A stretch of DNA of 64,000 nt from Maricaulis sp965228215 (GTDB lineage: Bacteria; Pseudomonadota; Alphaproteobacteria; Caulobacterales; Maricaulaceae). The stretch lies in NCBI GenBank assembly GCA_965228215.1, contig OZ245800.1, positions 1,364,001 through 1,428,000 on the forward strand. Reading direction: 5' to 3'. The notes beneath the pieces were generated by a model. That model was given only the letters and a program-made list of their open reading frames with translations. It had not been told where the DNA came from and did no database searches. Below are positions 35,622 to 44,065 of the stretch, piece by piece; within the stretch, counting starts at the first letter, position 1; every line of letters begins with the position of its first letter. Both the position numbers and the translations under genes were made by a program.

Positions 35622-37379
35622 ATGAAAAGACTCACGACTGCCTTGAGCGCCGCCGCACTTGCCGCCGCGCTTGGATGGAACGCCCAGGCCCAGGACTGGA
35701 GCGCGGCGCCGGCCTATGGCTCGATCGAGCTCAATGCGGGTTTTGCCGATGACCCGACCTCGATCCCGGTTCGCGCCGGCGGGGCGATCAATGCCAGCAA
35801 TGTGGATGGTGCCTGTTTCGGCTACATCACCCATCAGCCGTCCTACAATCTTGAATATGATGCCGGCGGGTTCGACCTGTTCATCTCGGCTGCTTCCGAC
35901 GAGGACGCGGTCCTCGTGGTGAATGCGCCGGACGGCAGCTGGCACTGCAATGACGACGCGCCGGGCCAGGGCCTCAATCCGGGGGTCAATTTCGATAACC
36001 CGCAATCCGGCCTCTACAATATCTGGGTCGGTTCTCTCAGCTCCGGCTCCGGTTTCGAGCCGGCGATGCTGCACATCTCCGAAATCGGTTTCTTCAGCGA
36101 CAATGCCTATTCGCGCTCGCCGAACGCCAATCTCCAGCCGCACGCGGGTACGGTGAACCTCAATGCCGGCTTCAGCGATGATCCGCGCACGCTCGCGGTT
36201 CAGGCCGGTGGTGATCTCGACGCGTCCCGCGGCACATCCGGCCAGTGCTGGGGACAGGTCTCCGAGGCACCGGATGTCTGGCTGAACTACTCCTCGTCCG
36301 ATACCTTTGATCTCTTCCTGTCCATGCAGGCCGACGCCGACACGACCCTGGTCGTCCAGGACCCGTCCGGTAACTGGCATTGCGATGATGACGAGGCCGG
36401 TGATCTCAATCCGGGCGTCCACATCCCGGACCCGCAGACGGGCCGCTACGCCGTCTGGGCCGGCCGCTATTCCCAGGGCCCGCTCACCGATGCGACCCTG
36501 TTCATCTCCGAGCTTGGCTTCCTGGGCGGTGTCGTGGAACCGGCGGTTCTCGACTATTCCCTGCCGTCGAATTTCGGCTCCGTCGAACTGCAGGCCGGTT
36601 TCACGCCGGACCCGCACAATGTCGACGTGATGGCTGGCGGCAATATCGACGTGTACGAAGCGGTCGGGCAGAATTGCCGCGGCTTTGCCAGCACGGCTCC
36701 CGATTACGACCTCACCTACGAGGCGGGCAGTCTCGATCTCTACATCTCTGCAAGCTCGGACGGTGACGCGACGATCGTCGTCAACGCACCGGACGGCAGC
36801 TGGTGGTGCGATGACGACAGTGCGGGCAATCTCAATCCGGGTGTGCGTTTCGACGCCCCGGAAAGCGGTCGCTACGACATCTGGGTCGGCACCTACGGCG
36901 AGAGCGGTCTCGAGCCGGCCGTCCTGCACATTTCCGAACTCGGCTTCGGTGATGCCTATCTGTCGGATGCGGCGCTCGACTTCACGCTGGACGCCAATTA
37001 CGGCGGCATCGAGCTGGAGGGCGGTTTCATTCCGGATCCGCACACGGTCGATCTCATCGCCGGTGGTCCGATCAGTGCTGCTGATGGCGCTCACGCGACC
37101 TGCCGTGGCCATGTCACGGCCGCTCCGGACTACGAGCTGACCTACACGCCGTCGAGCCTGGATCTCTACATCTCGGCCATTTCCGACTCCGATACCACGC
37201 TCGTCATCAATGATCCGAACGGCAACTGGATCTGCAATGACGACAATAATGGTCTCAATCCGGGCGTCGCCTTCGAGAACCCGTCCGCCGGTGTCTACGA
37301 CATCTGGGTCGGCACCTATCGCGAAGGTCCGGGCGCCGAAGCGCAATTGCGGATCTCCGAACTCGGTTTCGAAGACTGA
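35622..37379 (+). CDS. Secreted protein with four tandem PPC-like cysteine-paired domains
   Basis: The 585-residue protein has a signal peptide (about residues 1-24, ending AQAQ). It carries four repeats at about 31-157, 174-300, 317-442 and 459-585, with a period near 143 residues. Each has two cysteines 44-45 residues apart (65/109, 209/254, 352/396, 494/538), a W-x-C-[DN]-D-D loop, an NPGV segment and a [DNA][IV]W[VA]G strand before a final ISE(I/L)GF. These match PPC-type domains. There is no catalytic or anchoring domain, so it is probably a secreted or surface-layer binding protein. GAGGGG supports the ATG at 35622 over that at 35616. Confidence 0.78.
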   Translation: MKRLTTALSAAALAAALGWNAQAQDWSAAPAYGSIELNAGFADDPTSIPVRAGGAINASNVDGACFGYITHQPSYNLEYDAGGFDLFISAASDEDAVLVVNAPDGSWHCNDDAPGQGLNPGVNFDNPQSGLYNIWVGSLSSGSGFEPAMLHISEIGFFSDNAYSRSPNANLQPHAGTVNLNAGFSDDPRTLAVQAGGDLDASRGTSGQCWGQVSEAPDVWLNYSSSDTFDLFLSMQADADTTLVVQDPSGNWHCDDDEAGDLNPGVHIPDPQTGRYAVWAGRYSQGPLTDATLFISELGFLGGVVEPAVLDYSLPSNFGSVELQAGFTPDPHNVDVMAGGNIDVYEAVGQNCRGFASTAPDYDLTYEAGSLDLYISASSDGDATIVVNAPDGSWWCDDDSAGNLNPGVRFDAPESGRYDIWVGTYGESGLEPAVLHISELGFGDAYLSDAALDFTLDANYGGIELEGGFIPDPHTVDLIAGGPISAADGAHATCRGHVTAAPDYELTYTPSSLDLYISAISDSDTTLVINDPNGNWICNDDNNGLNPGVAFENPSAGVYDIWVGTYREGPGAEAQLRISELGFED

Positions 37380-37401
37380 TCACGCTGACATGGCCTTGAA
37401 G

Positions 37402-37431
37402 ACGGCGGTGCTCCCGGGCGCCGCCGTTTTT
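37402..37431 (+). terminator. Terminator after the PPC-repeat gene
   Basis: ACGGCGGTGC pairs with GCGCCGCCGT (one T-G wobble) around TCCCGG and is followed by a T-run (TTTTT). Confidence 0.85.
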
Positions 37432-37496
37432 GTTTGAGCCTGCCAGGCTGTGCATTTCTTATTGATCGCGCGAAACAGCGCTTGGCGCGCCGGAAA

Positions 37497-37511
37497 TGTT
37501 ATACTATATCA
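37497..37511 (+). promoter_or_regulatory. Zur-like palindromic operator before the MerC-domain gene
   Basis: TGTTATA-C-TATATCA at 37497-37511 differs in one position from the perfect palindrome TGTTATA-N-TATAACA. This is close to the alphaproteobacterial Zur consensus. It lies 28 bases before the start codon at 37540, where a repressor would block initiation. This assignment rests on pattern only. Confidence 0.5.
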
Positions 37512-37539
37512 CCGGTCGCACTGTACGGGTTCGCGCACC

Positions 37540-38001
37540 ATGCTGAATATCTTCCGGTCTGCAGACAAGGCGGCGTCGCTTGACGCGACAGGCATTGGCC
37601 TGTCCGCGCTCTGTGTCGTGCATTGCCTTCTCTTCCCGACCGCAGCGGCTGCGGCCCCGCTTTTCGCTCCTGGTCTCGCTGAATTCTTCGGCGCCAGCCA
37701 TGACTGGCATATCGGCCTGCTTGCGGTTGCGGCTCCGATCTCGCTCGGCGGACTGATCTGGGGTGCCCGCGTGGCGGAGGCCGGTTTGAAGATCATCGCG
37801 ATCGGCGTGTTTGGCCTGATCCTCATGGCGATCGGCGCAGCACACTGGCTGGGCCCGACGGCGGAAACCCTGGTCACCCTGGCCGGCGTCTCCATTCTTG
37901 CGGGCGCACATCTGGCTAACTGGCGGGCCCGTGCGCGTGCCGGACACGATCATCGCCGGGATTGCGGCATGTGCGAGACCGAGGACGGTGCGGCTCACTG
38001 A
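37540..38001 (+). CDS. MerC-domain membrane protein
   Basis: The 153-residue protein has four hydrophobic helices. The conserved motif GLSALCVVHCLLFP is the metal-binding Cys-x3-Cys of the MerC family. The C-terminal tail is His- and Cys-rich (HDHRRDCGMCETE). MerC was named for mercury transport, but many chromosomal family members appear near zinc-regulated genes. A Zur-like palindrome directly upstream suggests zinc acquisition or distribution in this case. I chose the ATG at 37540 because upstream in-frame sequence is not family-like. Confidence 0.8.
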   Translation: MLNIFRSADKAASLDATGIGLSALCVVHCLLFPTAAAAAPLFAPGLAEFFGASHDWHIGLLAVAAPISLGGLIWGARVAEAGLKIIAIGVFGLILMAIGAAHWLGPTAETLVTLAGVSILAGAHLANWRARARAGHDHRRDCGMCETEDGAAH

Positions 38002-38030
38002 CGCCGGTGTGCCGGGACTCCCTACAAGGC

Positions 38031-38058
38031 TTGCATTCCTCGCCTGTGCGCGTATAAC
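38031..38058 (+). promoter_or_regulatory. Candidate promoter of the rpmI-rplT genes
   Basis: TTGCAT (38031-38036) and TATAAC (38053-38058) are separated by 16 bases, about 102 bases before the rpmI start. Directly before the rpmI ribosome site AAAAGGAG lies a 7-bp hairpin GACAGGC-TCCG-GCCTGTC (38126-38143), which could affect translation. Confidence 0.5.
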
Positions 38059-38159
38059 CCCCGCTCTTCAAACACCAGCTCGCCGGGCCAATTTCGACAT
38101 GCCCGCTGGCTGAACCATCTACCCAGACAGGCTCCGGCCTGTCCGAAAAGGAGATCGAA

Positions 38160-38360
38160 ATGTCGAAGATGAAGACCAAGAGCGGCGCCAAGAAGCGCTT
38201 CAAGCTCACTGCCACGGGCAAGGTGAAGTCTGGTCAGGCCGGCAAGCGTCACGGCATGATCAAGCGCACCAACAAGCAGATCCGCAACCAGCGCGGCACG
38301 ACGACCCTGTCGCCGCAGGATGCGAAGATCGTCAAGAAATTCCTCCCGAACGGCCTCTAG
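38160..38360 (+). CDS. rpmI: 50S ribosomal protein L35
   Basis: L35 is a small, very basic large-subunit protein. The 66-residue frame begins MSKMKTKSGAKKRFKLTATGKVK and contains AGKRHGMIKRTNKQIRN, the L35 signature. It has an AAAAGGAG ribosome site and is followed 31 bases on by rplT. In E. coli, infC, rpmI and rplT form one operon. Here infC is about 3.2 kb upstream and the L35-L20 pair has its own promoter candidate. Confidence 0.97.
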   Translation: MSKMKTKSGAKKRFKLTATGKVKSGQAGKRHGMIKRTNKQIRNQRGTTTLSPQDAKIVKKFLPNGL

Positions 38361-38391
38361 GCCGCTGGCACCGAGTTAGGAGCACTCAGCT

Positions 38392-38748
38392 ATGTCCCGA
38401 GTTACATCCGGTCCGGCACAGGCCGCCCGCCACAAGAAAGTCATCAAGAAGGCGAAAGGCTATTACGGCCGCCGCAAGAACACCTTCCGCGCTGCCGTCC
38501 AGGCCGTGGAGCGTGCAGGCCAGTACGCCTATCGCGACCGTCGCGCCAAGAAGCGCAATTTCCGTCGCCTCTGGATCCAGCGCATCAATGCCGGCGCCCG
38601 CCTGCATGGCATGACCTATTCCGCCTTCATGAACGGTCTGACCAAGGCCGGCATCGAAGTCGACCGCAAGGTCCTGTCCGACATCGCCATCCGCGAGCCG
38701 GAAGCGTTTAAGAGCCTGGTTGACCAAGCGCGCGCCGCGCTGGGCTGA
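38392..38748 (+). CDS. rplT: 50S ribosomal protein L20
   Basis: L20 is an early assembly protein of the large subunit and, in several bacteria, a repressor of its own operon. The 118-residue protein is typical in length and sequence (KAKGYYGRRKNTFRAAVQAVERAGQYAYRDR). The hairpin before rpmI is a candidate for L20 feedback, but this is inference. A strong terminator follows 22 bases after the stop. Confidence 0.97.
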   Translation: MSRVTSGPAQAARHKKVIKKAKGYYGRRKNTFRAAVQAVERAGQYAYRDRRAKKRNFRRLWIQRINAGARLHGMTYSAFMNGLTKAGIEVDRKVLSDIAIREPEAFKSLVDQARAALG

Positions 38749-38770
38749 TCCCGGCTGAACAAGTTCAGGA

Positions 38771-38805
38771 AAAGGCCCGCAGGCGCAAAGCCGGCGGGCC
38801 TTTTT
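38771..38805 (+). terminator. Terminator after rplT
   Basis: AAAGGCCCGC (38771-38780) pairs with GCGGGCCTTT (38794-38803) and a T-run follows. pheS therefore needs readthrough or its own promoter. Confidence 0.85.
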
Positions 38806-38892
38806 CTTTGACCATCGCGCAACCGCCGCCCCGCGGTGTCGACAGGTCAAAAACCAAAGGCTAAACCCACACCGACTGGTAAGGGCGAGACT

Positions 38893-39975
38893 ATGAGCGA
38901 AACCATCGATCTGGACACACTGGAACAGGATGTCCGCACGCAAATCGACGCCGCGACCGACGAGGCCGGCCTGGATGCCGTGCGCGTCGCTGCCTTGGGC
39001 AAGAAGGGCTCGGTTAGCCTGATGATGCGCGGGCTGGGCAAGATGACGCCGGAAGAGCGCCAGGTCATGGGACCGGCTCTCAACGGTCTCAAGACCCGGC
39101 TCAATGACGCCATCACTGAACGCAAGACCGCCCTCGAGAATGCAGCCCTCGATGCCGCGCTCGCCAGCGAGACCGTCGATGTGAGCCTGCCCGTTCGCCC
39201 GGAAGCCACCGGGTCCATCCACCCGGTCAGCCAGGTGATGGAAGAACTCGCGGTGATTTTCGCCGATATGGGTTTCGAGGTCGCCGAAGGACCGGACGTG
39301 GAAGACGATTTCCACAATTTCACGGCCCTGAACTTTCCGCCGGGCCATCCGGCGCGCGATACCCAGGACACCTTCTTCATGAAGCCGGACGCCGATGGTG
39401 GCCGGAAAGTCCTGCGCACGCACACCTCGCCGGTTCAGATACGCACCATGATGAGCCAGAAGCCGCCGATCCGCATCATCGTGCCAGGTCGTGTCTATCG
39501 CTGTGACTGGGACCAGACGCACACGCCGATGTTCCACCAGGTGGAAGGCCTCGTCATCGACAAGGAAACCCATATGGGTCACCTCAAGGGCTGTCTGATG
39601 GATTTCATCGCGGCCTTCTTCGAGACCGACAAGGTCGAGGCGCAATTCCGTCCGCACCACTTCCCCTTCACCGAACCGTCTGCCGAGATGGACGTGAAAT
39701 ACGAGCGTGTCGGCCAGGCCGTGAAGGTCGGCCAGGGCGACAAGTGGATGGAGATCCTCGGCTGCGGCATGGTCCATCCGAACGTGATCCGCAATTGCGG
39801 TCTCGATCCGGATGAATACCAGGGCTTCGCCTTCGGCATGGGCGTGGATCGCCTTGCCATGCTGAAATATGGCGCGCCGGATCTGCGCGACTTCTTCAAT
39901 TCCGATGCGCGCTGGCTGAACCATTACGGTTTCAGCCCGCTGCTGCAGGCCAATCTGGCGACCGGTCTGAGCTGA
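38893..39975 (+). CDS. pheS: Phenylalanine-tRNA ligase alpha subunit
   Basis: PheS pairs with PheT in a heterotetramer that charges tRNA-Phe. The 360-residue protein has an N-terminal coiled-coil region, then class II motifs: MEELAVIFADMGFEVAEGP, RTHTSPVQIRTM, PGRVYRCDWDQTHTPMFHQVEGL, and the C-terminal GFAFGMGVDRLAMLKYG. The start is the ATG at 38893, which has AAGGG upstream; an extension to 38836 has no support. Its stop overlaps the start of the next small gene in TGATG. pheT is not adjacent but 1 kb downstream. Confidence 0.97.
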   Translation: MSETIDLDTLEQDVRTQIDAATDEAGLDAVRVAALGKKGSVSLMMRGLGKMTPEERQVMGPALNGLKTRLNDAITERKTALENAALDAALASETVDVSLPVRPEATGSIHPVSQVMEELAVIFADMGFEVAEGPDVEDDFHNFTALNFPPGHPARDTQDTFFMKPDADGGRKVLRTHTSPVQIRTMMSQKPPIRIIVPGRVYRCDWDQTHTPMFHQVEGLVIDKETHMGHLKGCLMDFIAAFFETDKVEAQFRPHHFPFTEPSAEMDVKYERVGQAVKVGQGDKWMEILGCGMVHPNVIRNCGLDPDEYQGFAFGMGVDRLAMLKYGAPDLRDFFNSDARWLNHYGFSPLLQANLATGLS

Positions 39976-40358
39976 TGGCGACGGTCGCACTCTCTTCCGG
40001 GTCATTCCGGCTCTCGATCTCTGATGAGATCGGGGGAGGAGAGTATGCGCTTATCGGTCTAGCTTCCGAGATCGGGTCCGCGGAGGCTCGCGTTTACAGT
40101 CTAGATCTGGAGGGCCTTGTCGGCGAGCTGGACAGGCTGGTTAGCCGCATGCGCGGCGATTTTCACTTCGAGTCGCTAGAAGGCGATTTCGGATTGAAGT
40201 GCACATTCAAGAAACTCGGACATATCGAAGTCGACGCTCGATTGAGCGATGTCGGCAGAAGTTCGGACTTCTACGCGACCACGACCATAGACCAGAGCTA
40301 TTTGCCGGACTTCATCGCATCCGCGCGTTCGTTGAATTTGACTACGGTGAATGGCTGA
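39975..40358 (+). CDS. Unknown protein, DUF6228-like, inserted after pheS
   Basis: The 127-residue protein overlaps the pheS stop by one base (TGATG) and has no signal peptide or membrane segment. The sequence FHFESLEGDFGLKCTFKKLGHIEVDARLSD resembles the DUF6228 pattern, a family of small beta-rich proteins; this is from memory only. GC content by eye is about 53-58 percent in sampled lines, lower than pheS (about 62 percent), and it uses codons such as CTA and TTA. Function is unknown. It may be translated by coupling from pheS. Confidence 0.6.
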   Translation: MATVALSSGSFRLSISDEIGGGEYALIGLASEIGSAEARVYSLDLEGLVGELDRLVSRMRGDFHFESLEGDFGLKCTFKKLGHIEVDARLSDVGRSSDFYATTTIDQSYLPDFIASARSLNLTTVNG

Positions 40359-41008
40359 TGCTCCGCTGGCTCAAGACACATAACCAGTCCCTGACCTCGA
40401 TGGCCGCTATCTTGGTCAGCGTGATCGCGCTCTATGTCGCGTGGGACCAGTCGCGTGTGATGCGGGCCCAGCAGCATGGGTCTGTTGTGCCGGTGATCCA
40501 GATTGACGGGTTTCTGTCGAGCTCGCCTGAATCCCGGTCCATGGGTCTACGACTGAACAATAACGGTGTGGGCCCGGCTGTGATCGAACACGTCCAGCTG
40601 GTTCGGGAGGGCGAGGTGACTGAGGACTGGCGTCCGGTCACCTATAGACTGCCCGCGGACTTCGACGTGTCCTGGTCGAGCGTTGTCGGGCGCGTTCTCG
40701 CACCGGGTGGTTCGGTTGAGCCGATTGCCTTCACATGGGACCGGGCAGATCTGGACGATCCCGCCTTTGCCGACTTGCTGGAAGAGTGGGTGAAGTGGGA
40801 CATGCAGGTCTGTTACTGCTCGGTCTTCGATCGGTGCTGGACGGTCACGGCGGATTCGGGTGCGCGTACTCCGGTTCGGCAATGTCCGGTTTCCGAAACG
40901 GATGTGTTCGAAGTGTTCGGCCAGACCGACAGCGATCAGACACTGCGTCGTGAGATGCCAGAGACATCACCTGAATCCCAACTCGAGCCGGCCTCGAGTG
41001 AAAATTGA
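40358..41008 (+). CDS. Unknown membrane-anchored protein inserted before pheT
   Basis: The 216-residue protein starts in a TGATG overlap with the previous gene. It has one N-terminal transmembrane helix (about residues 12-32) and then a region of about 180 residues without a recognised domain. Four cysteines occur in the segments MQVCYCSVFDRC and RQCPVSE. The C-terminal tail is Pro/Glu/Ser-rich. By topology the domain may face the cytoplasm or periplasm. It ends 34 bases before pheT. I do not recognise a family; it may act with the preceding small protein. Confidence 0.6.
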   Translation: MLRWLKTHNQSLTSMAAILVSVIALYVAWDQSRVMRAQQHGSVVPVIQIDGFLSSSPESRSMGLRLNNNGVGPAVIEHVQLVREGEVTEDWRPVTYRLPADFDVSWSSVVGRVLAPGGSVEPIAFTWDRADLDDPAFADLLEEWVKWDMQVCYCSVFDRCWTVTADSGARTPVRQCPVSETDVFEVFGQTDSDQTLRREMPETSPESQLEPASSEN

Positions 41009-41042
41009 TTTTTGACAAGACAAGCGACGGCGGGAGCCGACC

Positions 41043-43442
41043 ATGAAATTCCCTCTTTCCTGGCTGAAATATCACCTCGAGACCGACGCCTCCCTGCAGG
41101 AGATTGCGGACGCCATGACCATGGCGGGTCTGGAGATCGAGGATATCGACAATCCGGCCGAGAAATTTGCCGAGTTCACGGTCTGTCACGTCAAGGATGC
41201 GGTGAAACATCCCGATGCCGACAAGCTGCGCGTCTGCACGGTCGACACCAAGGATGGCGAGAAACAGATCGTCTGCGGTGCCCCGAACGCCCGCGCCGGC
41301 ATGTATGCCGTCTACGCGCCGCTCGGTACCTATATTCCCGGCCTCGATTTCGCGCTCGACAAGAAGCCGCGCAAGATCCGCGGCGTGGAAAGCCACGGCA
41401 TGATGTGTTCCGCCAAGGAGCTGGAGCTCGGCGAGGACCATGACGGTATTATCGATCTGGACGGTGAGTGGGAGGTCGGTACGCCGGCTGTCGCCGCGCT
41501 CGGCCAGGATGATCCGGTGCTCGATTTCGAGGTCACGCCGAACCGTCCCGACTGGCTGGGTGTACGCGGTATTGCCCGCGACCTGGCCGCCACCGGGATC
41601 GGTACGTTCAAACATGTTCCGACCGACGCCCAGCCGGGCACTTTCCCGTGCCCCGTCGATATCGAGCTGGAATGGCCCGAGGCCTGTCCGGTGTTTGCCG
41701 GCCGCCTGATCCGCGGTGTGAAGAATGTCGAGAGCCCGGACTGGCTTAAAAAGGCGCTGACCTCGATCGGCCTGCGTCCGATCAATGCGCTCGCCGACAT
41801 CACCAACATGATCTCCTATGATCGCTGCCGACCGCTGCACGTCTATGATGCGGCAAAGCTTTCGGGTCCGATCCGGGTGCGTCGCGGCGCCGGTGAGGGC
41901 GATCGTTTCGAAGCGCTCGACAACAAGGAATACACGCCCTCAAACGAGCAGTGTGTGATCTCTGACGACGAGCGCTGTCTCGGCTTCGGCGGCATCATGG
42001 GCGGCACCTATTCCGGCTGTGAAAGCGATACGACGGACGTCTTCATCGAGGCGGCCTGGTTCGATCCGAAGATCACGCGTGCGACCGGTAAGGCGACCGG
42101 TATCGACAGCGATGCAAAATACCGTTTCGAGCGCGGTGTCGACCCTCAGACCCCGGCCGAGGGCGTCGAATATGCCACGCGCCTGATCCTCGAGATCTGC
42201 GGCGGCGAAGCGTCCGAGCTCAAACTGGTCGGCGAAACGCCGGCACCGCCGGCTCCGATCGAATTCCCGCTCTCCGAGGTCAAACGACTGACGGGCATGG
42301 ACCTGCCGCGTGAGGAGATCATCCGCATCCTGGAAACGCTCGGCTTCACGCCGAAGGGTGATGGCGATGTGCTGACCGTGGGCGTGCCGAGCTGGCGCAT
42401 GGATTGCGAACAGAAGGCCGATCTGGTCGAGGAGATCGCGCGCATCCACGGTTACGACAAGCTGGAGGCCATCTCCATGCCGCGTCCGCCCGTGCGCCGC
42501 GAAGCCCCGGCCACGCCGATGCAGCTGCGTGCCCGTTATGCGCGCCGGGCGCTGGCCGGCCGTGGTTACAACGAGACCGTCACCTGGTCCTTCTGCGAGC
42601 GTAATGAAGCTGCCCTGTTCGGGGGGCATGGCGAGGGTCTGGAAGTCGACAATCCGATTTCCTCCGAACTCGACGTGATGCGTCCGACGGCTCTGATCCA
42701 TCTGCTCAAGGCTCTGCAGGCCAATGCCGATCGCGGCGAGGATGATGCCCGCCTGTTCGAGGTCGGTCCGGTCTATCTGACCGACCAGCCCGACGGTCAG
42801 CGTCTGGTCGCCACCGCCGTGCGGCGGATTGCGTCCGGTCGTCATTGGACCGGCAGCCAGGCTCCTGACGTGTTCGACGCCAAGGCCGATGTCCTGGCGG
42901 CGCTGGCTGCAGCCGGTGCGCCGACCGCCTCGCTTCAGGTGGCCGCCGAGGCCCGTGACTGGTGGCATCCGGGCCGGTCCGGTGTGCTGCGCCTGGGTCC
43001 GAAAAACGTGATGGCCGAATTCGGCGAAATCCATCCGCGCGTACTCAAGGCGCTCGACGTTGATGGTCGCGTGCTGGCGTTCGAGATCGTGCTGGACAAT
43101 ATCCCCCTGCCCAAGAAGTCCTCGGGCCTGAAGGCGCGCAGCCAGCTCGACCGGGCCGACCTGACGCCGGTGCGGCGTGATTTCGCCTTCCTCGTCGACA
43201 AGGGTGTAGCCGCTGACTCGCTCCTGCGTGCCGCCCGTGGTGCCGACAAGGCGCTGATCTCCGACGTGACCCTGTTCGATGTCTATGAAGGCCAGGGCGT
43301 GCCGGAGGGGCATGCCTCGCTCGCCATCGAGGTCACGCTCCAGCCCCGCGACAAGACGCTGACGGATGAGGAAATCGACGCCGTCGCCGACAAGGTCGTG
43401 GCGAAGGTGACGGGCGCCACCGGCGGCTCGCTGCGCAGCTGA
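41043..43442 (+). CDS. pheT: Phenylalanine-tRNA ligase beta subunit
   Basis: PheT contributes tRNA recognition and editing of Tyr-tRNA-Phe. The 799-residue protein has the N-terminal EMAP-like tRNA-binding domain (about 40-150), B3/B4 editing modules (GFGGIMGGTYSGCE region), B5 (motif RLTGMDLPREEIIRILETLGF) and the C-terminal ferredoxin-fold anticodon-binding domain (DLTPVRRDFAFLVDKG). Length is normal. It has its own ribosome-site candidate GGGAG at 41031-41035 and is separated from pheS by two small genes. Its stop overlaps the next gene by one base. Confidence 0.97.
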   Translation: MKFPLSWLKYHLETDASLQEIADAMTMAGLEIEDIDNPAEKFAEFTVCHVKDAVKHPDADKLRVCTVDTKDGEKQIVCGAPNARAGMYAVYAPLGTYIPGLDFALDKKPRKIRGVESHGMMCSAKELELGEDHDGIIDLDGEWEVGTPAVAALGQDDPVLDFEVTPNRPDWLGVRGIARDLAATGIGTFKHVPTDAQPGTFPCPVDIELEWPEACPVFAGRLIRGVKNVESPDWLKKALTSIGLRPINALADITNMISYDRCRPLHVYDAAKLSGPIRVRRGAGEGDRFEALDNKEYTPSNEQCVISDDERCLGFGGIMGGTYSGCESDTTDVFIEAAWFDPKITRATGKATGIDSDAKYRFERGVDPQTPAEGVEYATRLILEICGGEASELKLVGETPAPPAPIEFPLSEVKRLTGMDLPREEIIRILETLGFTPKGDGDVLTVGVPSWRMDCEQKADLVEEIARIHGYDKLEAISMPRPPVRREAPATPMQLRARYARRALAGRGYNETVTWSFCERNEAALFGGHGEGLEVDNPISSELDVMRPTALIHLLKALQANADRGEDDARLFEVGPVYLTDQPDGQRLVATAVRRIASGRHWTGSQAPDVFDAKADVLAALAAAGAPTASLQVAAEARDWWHPGRSGVLRLGPKNVMAEFGEIHPRVLKALDVDGRVLAFEIVLDNIPLPKKSSGLKARSQLDRADLTPVRRDFAFLVDKGVAADSLLRAARGADKALISDVTLFDVYEGQGVPEGHASLAIEVTLQPRDKTLTDEEIDAVADKVVAKVTGATGGSLRS

Positions 43443-44065
43443 TGACGACGGGCGCTGATCCCCGGCGACTGGCGAATGCCGGTCCGGAGGAGCAGCGCGC
43501 CTTCCTGGTTGATGCGGTCCTCGCCGACCCGGTCAATGCCGTGGTCCTCGAGCGGGCGTATGAGCTGGGCCTGCCGGATCACGCCCTGATGGCCGGCAGT
43601 CTCTACAAGGCGGTCTGGAATGCTCTGACGGGCCGGGCACCTGGGCATGGCGTGAATGATTATGACGTCGCCTATTTCGATGACAGCGATCTGGGCTTTG
43701 AGGCCGAGGATGTGGTGATCCGGCGGTGCGCTCCGGTATTTGCGGACCTGCCGGCCGAGGTCGAGGTCTGCAACCAGGCGCGCGTGCATATCTGGTTCAG
43801 CAAGAAATTCGGCGTCGAGCGCAAACCCCTGGTCGATACGGCCGATGCGGTGCGCCATTTCGCGTCGAAAACCCACGCCGTGGCCTTGCGCTGGAGTGGG
43901 CCGGGCGAGATGGATGTCATCGCGCCCTTTGGTCTCGATGCGCTCTTTTCCCTGCGTGTGGAGCCCATGCCGGGAATCGCCAATCCCGACGGATGGAATC
44001 ACAAGATCGCCGAACAGGCAGTGCTCTGGCCCGAGATCGACTTCGTCCCCGCCGAATCGCCGTGA
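43442..44065 (+). CDS. Nucleotidyltransferase family protein (PF06042/DUF925-like)
   Basis: The 207-residue protein overlaps the pheT stop in TGATG and is probably translationally coupled to it. It has the nucleotidyltransferase-like pattern LMAGSLYKAVWNALTGRAPGHGVNDYDVAYFDDSD, in which a G-S-x5-W element precedes a D-x-D. The family has no known substrate. The rest is consistent with its C-terminal helices (KTHAVALRW, DALFSLRVEP). No membrane segment is seen. Confidence 0.85.
   Translation: MTTGADPRRLANAGPEEQRAFLVDAVLADPVNAVVLERAYELGLPDHALMAGSLYKAVWNALTGRAPGHGVNDYDVAYFDDSDLGFEAEDVVIRRCAPVFADLPAEVEVCNQARVHIWFSKKFGVERKPLVDTADAVRHFASKTHAVALRWSGPGEMDVIAPFGLDALFSLRVEPMPGIANPDGWNHKIAEQAVLWPEIDFVPAESP

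Noticed and set aside
35106..37346. A 746-codon open frame on the minus strand opposite the PPC-repeat genes.
   Set aside because: It mirrors the repeats of the plus-strand genes, which have signal peptides, ribosome sites and family-like motifs. Long antisense frames are common at this GC content.
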